The translations under genes and the position numbers were made by a program. From Helicoverpa zea (Eukaryota; Arthropoda; Insecta; Lepidoptera; Noctuidae), in the NCBI RefSeq assembly GCF_022581195.2, contig NC_061474.1:5518001-5582000 (forward strand): DNA of 64,000 bases, given 5' to 3'. Below the pieces are notes generated by a model. It searched no databases and was not told the origin of the DNA. It saw nothing but the letters and a program-made list of their open reading frames with translations. The first letter of the stretch is position 1. The number at the start of each line of letters is the position of its first letter. Below, in pieces: positions 31,431 through 42,908 of the stretch.

Positions 31431-32800
31431 AAATCCATCTAGCGTGGAATAGGATGATTAAAATCTAACCCTAAACTAACATCGACCACTAGTGACATAC
31501 TCAAAAGTAAAGTAAATACTCAAAATTAATCATTCTTTTAAAATAGTAATTGAATTAGAAAGTTTGAAGAAGCATTCATTTGAAATGAACAAATAAAAAG
31601 AGAGAGATAAAAAAGTTAGAAAATTAATTCTTATATAGGTATTATTTTGTGCAGAGAACTTGCCCCACAACAATTTATTTACTCCCCCAGAAATGAAATG
31701 GGTATAATTCTACTAGGAACCATTAAACGGAGACTCGATGAAAAATCATTTTTATTCACCACGGGTCTAAAATACCCCCATGGTGTAATTTAAGTATCAA
31801 CTATTGTCATTGTGTTAGTTCGTCTACTAGCCACTATGGCATCACAAGCACGAAAATTCGTTCTATTTGTTCTAGAACCGTGCTGCGATGACTGTTGTTA
31901 TTTTCGATGTTGCCATATTACGAAATTCACCAAGAAAAATGGAAATTAAAATTATAGGGACAGTACCAAATTAGAGTTTTCACAACTGTATCATAACGGC
32001 GCATCCACTAAGTAGCAGACTTTATGTGAGTCGGATGTTGCTCTGAGTAAAGGTACATTCAAAAAGTATGTACGGCAAGAGAGATATACCTATATAAAAA
32101 TCTTATATTTGTTATAAATTTTTGGAGCCATTGCAAAAATACTGTTTTTATAAAACGTAGTCTTAGATCTTATTACATGTAACTGATCACAACGATGCTG
32201 CCTGGTTACTAAAAGAAATACATAGTTAGAGTTATGATTAATTTTAAGATAATTGCAGCTTTTTTAAATAAGGCCTTTTTTAAGAATGGGTGATTGAATT
32301 TTCGATGTCTGGTAGCACTTAATTTTGTAACGGGTGTCTCTGTCTTGATGAACACAATTTCACTTCAAATATACGTAAGTCGACTACTTACCGAAAGATG
32401 GTGTTTTTATAATTTTAAATTTTCATGATAATATATCATATGTTTTGGTTTGTAAATAATCTACAAAAAAAACTTGTAGGATGCAAGGAAAAATGAAGCT
32501 GTTTTTTAAGGCAAAAATTGGTACCAATAATATACATTGATACAAGATTCATACGAAAATAATACAAACTCACTTAGAGGTTCTAGAAATGCAGCTATTC
32601 GACGACAGATGTCTCTAGCAAAAAATATGCTTTATAGTAAAAATATTACTTACACGTGAAATGTTATCCTATGGTATGTTTGAGTTTGGATCCTGAGCAA
32701 TTTCTACAATTAATGATAGCGCATTTCGTCGTTTTAATCGAGTAACAAATAAAATTTGTTGAAATTGTGGTAAAAATACAACTATGACAAGATGTCAGTT
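31431..32800. other. 1.4 kb without recognised features
   Basis: The DNA is AT-rich; no shared repeat, long frame or TIR pair stands out. Confidence 0.4.
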
Positions 32801-33105
32801 TGATGTGAAGGACGGTATATGGGCGGTGTCCAGCCACGCCTGTCGTGACGTAGTCGTGACGTATTTGACCTACCTGAAGGCGCGTGACCTACCTGCGTTA
32901 GGGCATCTCCGCTAGTCTTTTCTCCTCCGTGGTCAGGCACCTTCCTGTAGGTCAAGTACTTTGGGTCATTTGCCAAAGATCAGAAATGATTCATTGATGA
33001 TTTGGTTTGAAAAAATATGAGGGAGTTCCAAAGAAGGCGACGTTGTCCCTCGAACACCATCATATTGACGATGTTGCTCTCTTAAGATACGTTTTGAATG
33101 CTAGC

Positions 33106-33295
33106 TACCGACTGCAACTGTCGATCGCATATGCTGCGACTGCATTAATCAACCACAGCTGCACTATTGGTTTGGATGTAGGTATTTACGTGAAACCGTT
33201 TTGGTTCGAAGCGGTAACAGCACGAGCAGTCCCTCTCATATGTATATTGGCTGATTCATGCAATCGCTGCAAGTGCGGTCGACAGTTGCAGTCGC
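33106..33295. mobile_element. MITE with CGACTGCAACTGTCG ends
   Basis: The left arm (near 33109, CGACTGCAACTGTCGATCGC) and right arm (complement of CGGTCGACAGTTGCAGTCG, near 33277-33295) are inverted with one mismatch. CTAGC flanks both sides (33101-33105 and 33296-33300), a possible 5-bp target duplication. Confidence 0.7.
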
Positions 33296-33306
33296 CTAGC
33301 TTTTAA

Positions 33307-33331
33307 AACGTACCGTACCGTACCGTACCGT
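33307..33331 (+). repeat. Pentanucleotide microsatellite (CGTAC)n
   Basis: About four to five perfect CGTAC units lie at the junction between the inserted DNA and R5. Confidence 0.9.
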
Positions 33332-33372
33332 AAACGTATTATGACATCTCTGTTCGTCATTTTGTTCTCCAT

Positions 33373-33717
33373 GTATCATACGAACTCGATATCCATAATG
33401 AGCTGCACAGTACTTAATGAATCTCATTACAGACTAAATTGGTATACTGACAGACTGATTCAATTAAATTGATAGGAAATTTTTAAAGCGTATGGGTTAA
33501 ATTTCCGATGTTAATCGATAGTTAATCGTGTTAGCTGCTCGTGTTTGGTGAAAGGCTTTTCAATACATGTTAATATTTTGTTTGAAAATACTGAGTACCT
33601 ATTCTCGAAGGATAGAAGATTAAGAAAATGGTGGCAATAAAATCTGGACTGGAAATATGTGTAAGACTATAGGAGGGAAACATGGAAATAACAATAGTGA
33701 GACGAGTATATAAACTA
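33373..33717. other. No feature seen
   Basis: Nothing recognised. Confidence 0.4.
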
Positions 33718-34012
33718 AAAAACCGGCCAAGTGCGAGTCGAAATCGCACACGTAACGGTTCCGTACAATTATTTAGAAAATGAGCAAAAAAATACGTTTA
33801 TTGTATGGGAGCCCCCAAAAATATTTATTGTAATCTAGTTTTCAGTATTTGTTGTAATAGCGGCAACAGAAATACATCATCTGTGAAAATTTCAACTCTC
33901 TAACTATCATGGTTCATGAGATACAGCCTAGTGACGGACGGGTGGACGGACAGAGAAGCGAAAACAATAGGATTCCGTTTTACCCTTTGAGTACGGAACC
34001 CTAAAACTATTC
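33718..34012 (-). repeat. Repeat R4, complete copy
   Basis: It runs from AAAAACCGGCCAAGTGCGAG to GAGTACGGAACCCTAAAA on this strand. No Helitron insert is present and the CCGT array is short. Confidence 0.8.
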
Positions 34013-34146
34013 TGTTTTTAAAACCTTGGTATTTAAGTAGTTGCGTTTAAAAAATATGATAGCATGAGCAAGTTTGCACCAAAATCGATTCGCACATGAA
34101 GGAATGCGCATAAATGTTGCAATTCCCCGAAAATTCGCACGTAACC

Positions 34147-34365
34147 AGTGCTTTACAAGGAGCGACTGCCCTATCTGACTCCCTCAACCCAATTACCCGG
34201 GCAACCCAATACCCCTTGGTTTGACTGGTGTCTCACTACCCTGGCTTCTGACTACCGGTATCGACTGCCAAGGATGTTCAATGACAGCCGGGACCTACAG
34301 TAGCTACTCATACACATCAGTATCTAAAGTTATCTTTTAGTAATACATCCATCTTTAACCCACTA
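34147..34365 (-). repeat. SINE S1, truncated at both ends
   Basis: The body from CCAGTGCTTTACAAGGAGCG through GACAGCCGGGACCTACAGTA is clear; the tail is missing and the head is badly decayed. Confidence 0.75.
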
Positions 34366-35290
34366 TACCATACTAACTTGCACCACACATAAAGCAGACT
34401 TAAAATATAGTGAAATTACGAGAGAAAATGCAATGTAGAAGAGTCGAGTCTTGGCGCTCTACAAACTCAGTTCACTGATGAAGTATTAAATGAATTCCGG
34501 CGGATCTAGACTGCATCAACTCCTTTTGAAACCTTATTTAATTTTATGTGGAACATTCTTTAGGCTGGTTTTATACTGGCGAATGGAGATGTGTTATTTG
34601 CGACTCCAAAAAACACGAGGCATAGGTCTGAATATGTGTACATTAGTGTGTGATTTCCGCGCGTTTGACTGAATCAATGTTGATGCGATTTTGAGCTTTT
34701 GTCAGAGTAAGGAGGGGGTTTTAGGCGTAACTTTGAAGTCGATTTTATTTTCTCAGAAAAGTTCTATTGTTATAAGTTTGATAGTTATTTATTTCTTTTT
34801 TTAGTACCATAGATGTTAAGAGATGATATGATTTGATTGCGTCTTTTGGTAGATAGTTGGTTTTCCAATGGTGACCATGACATTGGCTCATTTCAAATGG
34901 TTTTGAAATTATGAGCTATTTTTTCACTCATTGTATTGTTTCGAAAGCACAGTGTAAACATGCCTGTTATGGGTTTATTTTGAAACAAACGATTTCTCTT
35001 TGTTCTTTTTTTATTTTACTTGGCAAAATAAATTATAATAAGTTAGAGTAAACAATGAAAACGTCTAGACTATGAAGCCTTATAAAATATTTTTTTCGTT
35101 TTAACAAATACAATAAAAAAAAATGAGTTCTATCATAATCACTAACATTGAATTTCAATAATCTTTGTATAAGGAGATTGAAAGACACAATTTATATGAA
35201 GCTACAATCTATAATCGTAAAATAACGAATAGATAGATTATATAAATCCGGGGTAAATGTACTTATAATTATGTTTTAGCAGATATACCT
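34366..35290. other. No feature seen
   Basis: AT-rich, with a 60-codon plus-strand frame at 34490-34672 lacking motifs. Confidence 0.4.
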
Positions 35291-35402
35291 CCCCACTCAG
35301 AGACATTTAATGATTACTTAAGTCACTCCTTAGTGACGGAATGTCATACAAATCCTTCACTAAGGAATGACTTAAGTAAGCATTAAATGTCTCTGAGTGG
35401 GG
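35291..35402. mobile_element. Fold-back MITE, 112 bp
   Basis: The left arm starts CCCCACTCAGAGACATTTAA and the right arm ends with its reverse complement (35383-35402). Arms are about 47 bp with few mismatches around a loop of roughly 18 bases. Either strand would give a long hairpin RNA. Confidence 0.85.
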
Positions 35403-36941
35403 ACGATAGTGTCTTCGATCCTCAAAAGCATTTTTACTTACATTTCTACCTACCATCTTGTGGTTTTGTGTCGCATGTATGCACAACCCCTTAGAAGTTG
35501 TAAGTTTGCGAAGTATTTAAAGTTTGAAACTTACAGATTCACTGGTTTTCGACCGCTGTTTATCTTAGTACCCATGTTTATGTTTGTATGAAGGTGTTTT
35601 TGTTCTGAGGTGAATATTATAGCTGGGGTAAATGTGAGAATTTTGCTTTGAAATCATAATTTCAATGTTGTCTGGCATGTTTTGAAAACTGGATGTCTTG
35701 AATTTCGAAACAGGAGGTAGTTCAATTCGTCAAGTAGGAGGTCAAATAATGGTCTCGTTGTCATAAACATCCCTGACCTAGAACTTTGAGAAACTTTAGT
35801 CAATATTTAAAATTTATAGGTTAAAAACTTGTGTCTTCAGACTTATAGACCTAATGACACTACAAATTAAGGCAGAAGTTTTTTAAGAAGAAAGCATGCT
35901 GATGCGCTGACTATAAATACAATTGAGATTTATGGAGAAGGTGGATTTATTGCGATCGTGATCAGAAAAATATTCCGTAGTCTGAGCGCAATCATATTCA
36001 TCATTTTAGAAGTAGTCAATAAAAATTGAAGGTAGCAACTGAACATTAGCCGTTCGCTTAATATAGAGATTTACATAAGTTTTTCTATATGAATTAAAAC
36101 ACACTGTTCATTATTTTAACGTAAACTAAATCTGTATTTCCAAGTTAGATCTTCATTTATTTGCAATATAGAACCAGTTCGTTATTCTACTTGTAATCTC
36201 TCGCGTACTATGCTTTGCACGTATTTCAAATTATATTCGCTTTTTACCTACGTTCATGTTTATTTTCAATAAGTTTTTCCTGATTGAATAATTGGAAAGC
36301 GTACTCGGTGCGTCAATTAAAAAAAAACAGAATCCAGATGCTTCGTGTTTGAAAAATATGAGTTCAAATATAAATACATTAAAAATACGAGTAAACATTC
36401 GTGACATTTTAGTTCCAGTTTCTGTTAAAAATATATCTCAAAATCTAGTTTATTAGTGTGTCTTTTGATTTGTGAAATTTTGTATGTATGAACAAAGAAA
36501 AGTTTTTGGTAATTGCATGATGTGGTCTTATGACTCTTTTAATACTGAGTTTATGCATTTGTCTGCCTGTTCATGATAAACTGAAAGATTACTGAAGAGA
36601 CATATTATAGTTTCGGTAGTTACATAAATTTTACCCATACAAAATTGGTATCGATAGGTAGTATGTTATATATGTAGCTGTTTCATTTTATAAGCTTTAT
36701 GATCAATTAATAAATGTATGCCTACGTGTTAAATTGTGGTTTTAATAAATCAGTAAACCACTAATTAGCTTCCATGTAAACGCTGAACAAAGTAAGGTTT
36801 ATTCAAACACCGCCTCATTGAAGACAACTTCGTTAAAGAGGTTGAAATCCTTCTAATTAATTTATTCCTTAGTATAAAACGGTAATGTTTAATACCCAAT
36901 ATTAATTTGCCCCAATTAAGTACTTATTAAAATTTCCTTTC
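35403..36941. other. 1.5 kb without recognised features
   Basis: AT-rich; I see no coding frame with motifs, no TIR pair and no member of the repeat families. Confidence 0.4.
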
Positions 36942-36951
36942 ATTACAGTGA

Positions 36952-37253
36952 GTCGTGGTGGCCTAGTGGGTAAAGAACCAACCTCTCGAGTATGAGGGTG
37001 TGGGTTCGATTCCAGGTCAGGCAAGTACCAATGCAACTTTTCTAAGTTTGTATGTACTTTCTAAGTATAACTTAGACATCAATGGCTGATATAAAGGTGA
37101 AGGAAAACATCTCTAGGAAACCTGGACTATATAGTCTGAAATCACCAACCCGCATTGAGCAAGCGTGGTGATTAATGCTCAATCCATCTCCGTGTGAGAG
37201 GAGGCCTATGCCCAGCAGTGGGACGATAAAAAGGCTGTAACAGTAACAGAATT
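36952..37253 (+). mobile_element. SINE S2, full length
   Basis: The head is the same as S1 (GTCGTGGTGGCCTAGTGGGT, box B GGTTCGATTCC). After about 130 bases the body changes to a different one (AAACATCTCTAGGAAACCTG, GAGCAAGCGTGGTGATTAAT), ending GCCTATGCCCAGCAGTGGG. A short flanking duplication ATTACAGT lies at 36942-36949 and 37254-37261. The tail block resembles the 3' end of the RTE-type LINE at 55340-55618. Confidence 0.85.
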
Positions 37254-37261
37254 ATTACAGT

Positions 37262-38025
37262 TAATTCCATTTCTATACTTAGATTTTTTACATATGTAAA
37301 TTCCTACATGGTTATCATCGGCCTTTTTTCAGACAGAGAAGGAATATTAGTCACAAAGTCTCAAAGCCGCTTCAGAATTTGAAGTCCAGGTTTCCTCAAA
37401 ATGGTATCCTTCACCTACATACTCTGTCTTTCTTATACGTATTAAATTTACTTTTTATTAAGATAAGGACTATATTTCATCTTTAGATTTTGATATTTTT
37501 TTATTATCTCTAAAGTATACATTACAATTTATACATATATAGCATACATCTTTGTATACTTTGCTATCAATTTTAAACGCTGTCAAAGACATTAATTAAA
37601 TGTTTCGTATTTTACATTTTAGCTTGATTAATAAACCATGTTCTGTGTTAGATTAAATATTGCAATATTTGATATTTCGAAATATAATGGATTAGCAGCG
37701 TTACTAAGTACGCCATATTTTAATAACTTAATTAATATTTGAGCTCTAATCCATGAAACAATGAGCCTGAACCATTAAATTAAACAGGCGCAATACATAA
37801 ATTTATCGTTCATATTTGACTAATTATTATAATTTAGGTAATGCTCGGATTGAATTATTTGTGTAACTAACTGTTCCGGGTGGTTTCACCCATATCCTTC
37901 CTGCTCGCATATAAAAAGTAGCCTGAATTAATCCTTGTAACATGAGCCAACCAATGAAAGTCCCGCCAAAATAGGTACGGAAATTTCTGAGATTAGGTCT
38001 AACAAAAAGGCAGATACGGACAAAA
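37262..38025. other. Unassigned, with a possible Helitron relic
   Basis: GGTGGTTTCACCCATATCCT and ATAAAAAGTAGCCTGAATTA near 37878-37940 resemble a reversed, headless Helitron-like middle. Nothing else is recognised. Confidence 0.35.
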
Positions 38026-38219
38026 TCTATACTAATATTATAAAGCTGAAGAGTTTGTTTGTTTGTTTGTTCTATCTATCTCAGGAACTACTGGTCCGAT
38101 TTGAAAATTTCTTTCAGTGTTAGATAACCCATTTATCGAGGAAGGCTATAGGCTACTTTTTATCCCGGTACGGGAAGTAGTTCCCACGGGATGCGGGTGA
38201 AACCACTGGCAGAAGCTAG
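38026..38219 (+). mobile_element. Helitron-like non-autonomous element
   Basis: It starts TCTATACTAATATTATAAAG and ends CACTGGCAGAAGCTAG, between A (38025) and T (38220). It has GTTT tetranucleotide repeats near the left end. Confidence 0.7.
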
Positions 38220-38320
38220 TTATTTATAAAATATTGTTTCGGTACCTTACAGTATTAGTAAAGATTACAATCCCAATTTTTTTTAAACCAAATAGGTACT
38301 AGTAAACCATAAAAAAAAAG

Positions 38321-38600
38321 AATCGTGGTGGCCCAGTGGGTAAAGCACCTCTCGACTCGAGGGTGTGGATTCGATTCCAGGTCAGGCAAGTACCAATGAA
38401 ACTTTTCTAAGTTTATGTGTACTTTCTAAATATATCTTAGACAACAATGGCTGATATAAAAATGAAGGAAAACATCTCGAGGAAACCTGGACTATGTAGT
38501 CTGAAATCACCAACCCGCATTGAGCAAGCGTGGTGATTAATGCTCAATCCTTCTACGTGAAAGAGGAGGCCTGTGCCCAGCAGTGGGCACATAAAAAAGG
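38321..38600 (+). mobile_element. SINE S2
   Basis: Same layout as 36952-37253, with a small deletion in the anticodon-arm part of the tRNA-like head. The end is GCCCAGCAGTGGGCACATAA. An imperfect flanking repeat, AGTAAACCAT versus AGTGAACCAT, may be its target duplication, with a few extra bases of tail. Confidence 0.8.
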
Positions 38601-38633
38601 CTCACTCACTCAGCTCTCAGGCTGAGTGAACCA

Positions 38634-38984
38634 TTCTCATGTTTCTAAAAATAACTTACCTACACTCCAAATACGGAACTATTTCGTGCTGTGCTTAAAA
38701 TCAACACACAGCATCACCGAACGTGCCTGTTTAATAATACCTAGCGTGAAGTTGTGTGTACTATACCTAGTGTAAGCACACGTGTTTCTGTACATTGTAT
38801 ACAATATCGTGCAAGCTTGCATGTTATTTAATCATTAGGATAAATGTAACATTAAACTTTGAAAAAGAGCGTACTATAAGATAGGTGATTTCTTAAAAGA
38901 TAACATTTAAAATACCTACTAAGTTCTGTTTAAAGTAAATACTTATTTTGTTTAAATATAGCTTTTAGATTTTAAATTTTTAGT
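38634..38984. other. No feature seen
   Basis: Nothing recognised. Confidence 0.4.
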
Positions 38985-39112
38985 TTAATAAATGTAAATT
39001 TGTACGCCTGACATGGCAAAACATATTGAAACTGTAAATAAATGTAACACCTTTTATAACATATGTTTTTAACAAATAAATTTATCTTTATCTTTATCTT
39101 TATCTTTATCTT
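38985..39112 (+). repeat. LINE-like 3' tail ending in a (TTTATC)n array
   Basis: TACGCCTGACATGGCAAAAC, then CTGTAAATAAATGTAACACC, then about six perfect TTTATC units. Short tandem tails of this kind are typical of non-LTR retrotransposons. The coding part is absent. Confidence 0.5.
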
Positions 39113-39148
39113 TGTGCCAAACACACAACTTAATTTTTGAAATATAAA

Positions 39149-39345
39149 CTAGCTTCCGTCGGCAGCTTCATCTACGTTCTGTGAGAACAATTTCGTCTAC
39201 CCAGATAAAAGGTAGTCTACAGACTACTACTACTATTTTTCGGTAAATCAATGGTGTTTATTTCCTAAAATATTTTTTCAAATCGGACCAAACAACTCAT
39301 TTCTGAGACACACGAAGAAACTCTTCATCTTTGTAATATTTAGTA
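39149..39345 (-). mobile_element. Helitron-like element, first of a tandem pair
   Basis: On the minus strand it ends CTGCCGACGGAAGCTAG (39149-39165 region) before T, and starts near 39345 with a drifted TACTAAATATTACAAAGATG. Its start abuts the end of the next copy. Confidence 0.55.
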
Positions 39346-39865
39346 CTAGCTTCTGCCAGCGACTTCGTCCGCGTTAGCTTCGGACTTCGTGCAAACTCTA
39401 AGTTATACATGTCATTGTGAGTCAACCATAAAAGATAGACAAATGCTGTCATGAGATATTTTTTACATCATTTTAAGGAGAACATTTCCGTGATACATGG
39501 TTTCTGTGTAGCTTTAATCATTAAGGCTGCACACGCGACGGAAGCTTAAAAAATGGAGTAACTTCTCCCGTATTCCCATCGTTTCCCTACACTGCTCTGC
39601 TCCTATTGATCTTAGCGTGATGAAAAGTATCCTATAACCTGACCAGGAGTATGAAGAATAATTGTACCAAGTTTCGTTTAAATCCGTCAAGTAGTTTTTG
39701 TTTCCATAACGAACATACAGACAGAAAGACAGACAAAAATTTTACTGATTGCATTTTTGGCATCAGTATCGATCACTAATAATACTATAATCACCCCCTG
39801 ATAGTTATTTTGGAAATATATTCCACGTACAGAATTGACCTCGCTACAGATTTATTATAAGTATA
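39346..39865 (-). mobile_element. Helitron-like element, second of a tandem pair
   Basis: On the minus strand the 3' end GCTGGCAGAAGCTAG is at 39346. The element extends to about 39865, where ATACTTATAATAAATCTG resembles the family's start. It is longer than the other copies and diverged. Confidence 0.45.
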
Positions 39866-40111
39866 GATAGATAGATAAAGTTTACTTACGCATAATACCC
39901 AAGTATAATATGTATCTAAAATATTATGAGCTTAAATGCTAAGACATAAAATAAATGCGTGTACTAAATGCGATATGATGTAAAGCAATCTTTGGCTTAG
40001 AAATATTAAAAGCATTCCAAGCAATCTTGCTAAGTTATCACTTAAGTTTCATAAACACATTCAAATATATCAAACAGGTTTAATAGTGCACAAAAAGAGT
40101 GCAGACTGCAA

Positions 40112-40424
40112 ACTTTTAGTCGGCCAATAGTTTGTTTGGGCTCATAAATCAGTATGAGGATGAATGGTAGTGATGATAATGATAATGTCCTCCTAGCTGA
40201 TTATCGGCTACGCGACTGTTCTCATGTAAGGAGATTAGCCAACTGCGCAGGACATATTATAGTGCACAAGCATTTGAGCAGACACAGGTGCACTCACTAT
40301 TCCTTCACTCTCATAGCCCGATGGGGTAGTAATCCGACACGAAAGAGAGAGATTAGGCGAGTAGCGGTAATACGCACATTATAAAGATGAGGTATTACGC
40401 TGTATCGGACCGACTGAGAACTTT
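40112..40424 (+). repeat. R2 interrupted by SINE S3 fragment
   Basis: The R2 start AACTTTTAGTCGGCCAATAG continues to GGATGAATGGTAGT at 40171 and resumes ACGCACATTATAAAGATGAG at about 40372, ending CCGACTGAGAACTTT. GGTAGT and GGTAAT at the two joints may be a 6-bp target duplication with one change. Confidence 0.65.
40172..40365 (-). repeat. SINE S3, 5'-truncated, inside R2
   Basis: It starts with the (ATC)n-type tail on the reverse strand (GATGATAATGATAATG), then CTGATTATCGGCTACG and CAGGTGCACTCACTATTCC. It breaks off before the tRNA-like head. Confidence 0.75.
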
Positions 40425-40864
40425 GATTGACATCAAGATATTCTTAAAAAAAATGACAGTCATTGTGTCAACTGACGGCCGACTGTTTAGTTTCCAGTAT
40501 GCTCGTACATAAGAATAATCTCACATTATTAAAATCTAGGTATATTAAAGTGTAATATTAAAAGATTTGTTTGTTTGTAAGTTATTGAACAAAACGTGTG
40601 TTAACCATTAAGCATTTAACTGCACATTATGTTATTAAAATTTATATAAAGTCGTATAATGGACGCTGGAGTACTTTGTAAATATTAACTGTGTGCGTGA
40701 ATGTGATGTAATGGGACGATTGAATTATTACTGTTCGGCTGAGGTTACATTATCACGCTAAGGGGTTTTATTCAAATAATCATGTATTTAGTGAAAATTG
40801 TAGTGCCTTTTCTTTTTTGATTTTCTATAGTTATAACCTGCCTGTTAACACTGTAGTCTTTCGG

Positions 40865-41239
40865 TCTGCCTCGTTGGTCTAGCTGTCGCAAGTGCGGCTG
40901 CTGAGCACGAGGTCTCGGGTTCGATTCCCGAGTCGGGCCGAAATCACTTTGTGGGTTTTAGTAGACTTTCACAAAGCAGCCCGGAGCCTGGAAGCTGGTG
41001 ATTGATACACCCGTGCATCGGAGAGCACGTAAATGTCGGTCCTGACTCCTGCGCCTGATCTCTCTCCGGTCGTGTCGGATTACCGTCCCATCGGGCTATG
41101 AGAGTTTAGGAATAGTGAGTGCACCTGTGTCTGCGCAAATGCTCGTGCACTATAATATGTCCTGCGTAGTTGGCTAGTCTCCTTACATGAGAACAGCCGC
41201 CGTAGCCGATAATCGGCTAGGAGGACATCATCATCATCA
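40865..41239 (+). mobile_element. Full-length tRNA-derived SINE S3
   Basis: The tRNA-like head is TGCCTCGTTGGTCTAGCTGT with box B GGTTCGATTCC. The body follows through CGGAGAGCACGTAAATGTCG and GATAATCGGCTAGGAGGACA to a (CAT)n tail. TCTTTCGG flanks both sides (40857-40864 and 41240-41247). The head is different from that of S1/S2. The 76-codon frame on the minus strand here is a shadow. Confidence 0.88.
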
Positions 41240-41249
41240 TCTTTCGGAA

Positions 41250-42536
41250 CTAAAGTAAATTGACTTTTATTGTACGAATCAAATTCTATTGTGAATTGTG
41301 GACTTAACATAAAACGCGTGTTGGTGAGCGCAGTGGAACATACGTTTAGCTTCGGAGATGCTGCTGTCCATCTTCGAGTGCGGTCTTTCGTGCTTTCGTG
41401 CGGTTATACCTCCACCAGTCGGTTGCCAGAGCCTCGTCCATTATTCAGCAGGGTGCACCAACAGGCAGGTGAGGTTGGCAATTGAGACAAAACGACGTTA
41501 ATTTGCCCCCTTAACTACTCAAGCTCCTATGAATGGAAGCTTGGGGTTCGCTAACCAGTATCTAATGTAGTCTTACCCTTACATTAAATTTTGCTCAAAT
41601 TGCAATTTGTAAATGTGTTTTAATTTATGCCCAGATTGCACTAAAGTCAATATAGCAATCTTGTTTCAAAGTTACGGTGAACTTTAACCCTGACTCTACA
41701 ATATCCAAGTTTTACTTGCAATATACGTTTATTGCATTCCAATAATTAAATTTTGTAGAATTTCATTGCAATTAATTTGGCTCAGTTCTAAATGCCACAT
41801 GTTTTAACCGATAAAAAAAGGATTTTCTCAGTTTGTCTGTATGTTATATGTTTGTTAGTGAGCGATTATCTCACGTTTGACTAAACCGATTTTCATATGG
41901 ATTTCAGCATTATATTTTGTCAGACTTAGGACAAGATTTTATGTACATTTTTGAAGTCGGTTTTTCTAACAAAATAACTACAAGATAAAACTTATTACTT
42001 AAATAATAATTCTTATTATAAATCCAATAAACAAACGTCTATAGGCACTCAAAGTAAATCAAAACAAACGAAAGCTAATTAAAGGAGAAGGCATAAAATT
42101 TTCATTGTTCATTAAGATTAGAACAGAGGGGACAATATAAACTCCTTTGCTAAGGCAGTTACTATTTATATCTCGGAACACGAAAGTTTAATAAAGTGAG
42201 TTATGATTATAGTTGTAAAAACGAAAATGTTTTTCGACATCAAAAATAAAATTGAACTAAATAATATCATGTCTGTAATCTATCACTTAGGTCCATATAG
42301 GATTGTTTTTTTTTAGTTGGATAAAGAGGTAATCTTTTACATGACATTTTGATACACTACTTTGCTCTCAATCTTAATCTAGATTCTAGATGATTGAACA
42401 AAAAGCAATATACATCATGATGAAAAAGTAGAAAAACTTTATTATATATATGTATGTATATTATGACTACTATTCATTGATTAGGAACTATTATTTAAAA
42501 AGATTTTCTCGTTAAGAAATACGACATACCATATTA
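41250..42536. other. Mostly unassigned; one possible LINE 3' end relic
   Basis: AACCGATAAAAAAAGGATTT through TTTTTGAAGTCGGTTTTTCT (41805-41965) resembles a common moth retroelement tail. The CpG-richer stretch 41325-41480 with a 71-codon frame has no motif I can name. Confidence 0.35.
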
Positions 42537-42721
42537 AGGGTTAATCCCCACTGAAAGAGCAGCGGCCGGCAGCGGCCGGCAGCGGCCGTAAATGCAAGTG
42601 ATTGAGCGCGAGCGCGGCGGGCCGCGCGGCGCCGCGCTGGGCCGCGCCGCGCCGCGCTCTTACATTGTCCGTGCTCTTACGGCCGCTGCCGGCCGCTGCT
42701 CTTTCAGTGGGAATTGACCCT
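42537..42721. mobile_element. GC-rich MITE with about 42-bp inverted ends
   Basis: The ends are AGGGTTAATCCCCACTGAAA and its near-perfect complement. The arms continue through GAGCAGCGGCCGGCAGCGGC. The AGCGGCCGGC unit is repeated almost three times on the left, once less on the right. The loop region (42606-42660) consists almost wholly of G and C (CGCGGCGGGCCGCGCGGCGC). No coding potential. Confidence 0.85.
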
Positions 42722-42908
42722 AATTAACAAAGACTCTACCATACGCACATCTTCCCAAAATCTTTCAAGAGCCATTGACATAAGTGACGAAGTTTCCACG
42801 TCAGATATAATATTCTCCCATATACCTACCTAAATAAACCAAACAAACTTTTATCTAACCTATCAAAAAGTAATTCGGAACTCCTTAGGAGCCGGAAGGG
42901 AATACAAA

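Larger units (their letters stand above)
32865..33372. repeat. Composite R5 copy interrupted by a MITE
   Basis: The R5 end is at 32865-32945 (reversed CGGAGGAGAAAAGACTAGCG). R5 internal sequence (GAGTTCCAAAGAAGGCGACG) is at 33021-33055, and the other R5 end (TTATGACATC...TTTTGTTCTCCAT) at 33340-33372. Compared with 58640-58765, the middle has been replaced by foreign DNA with a MITE and a short CGTAC array. Confidence 0.6.
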
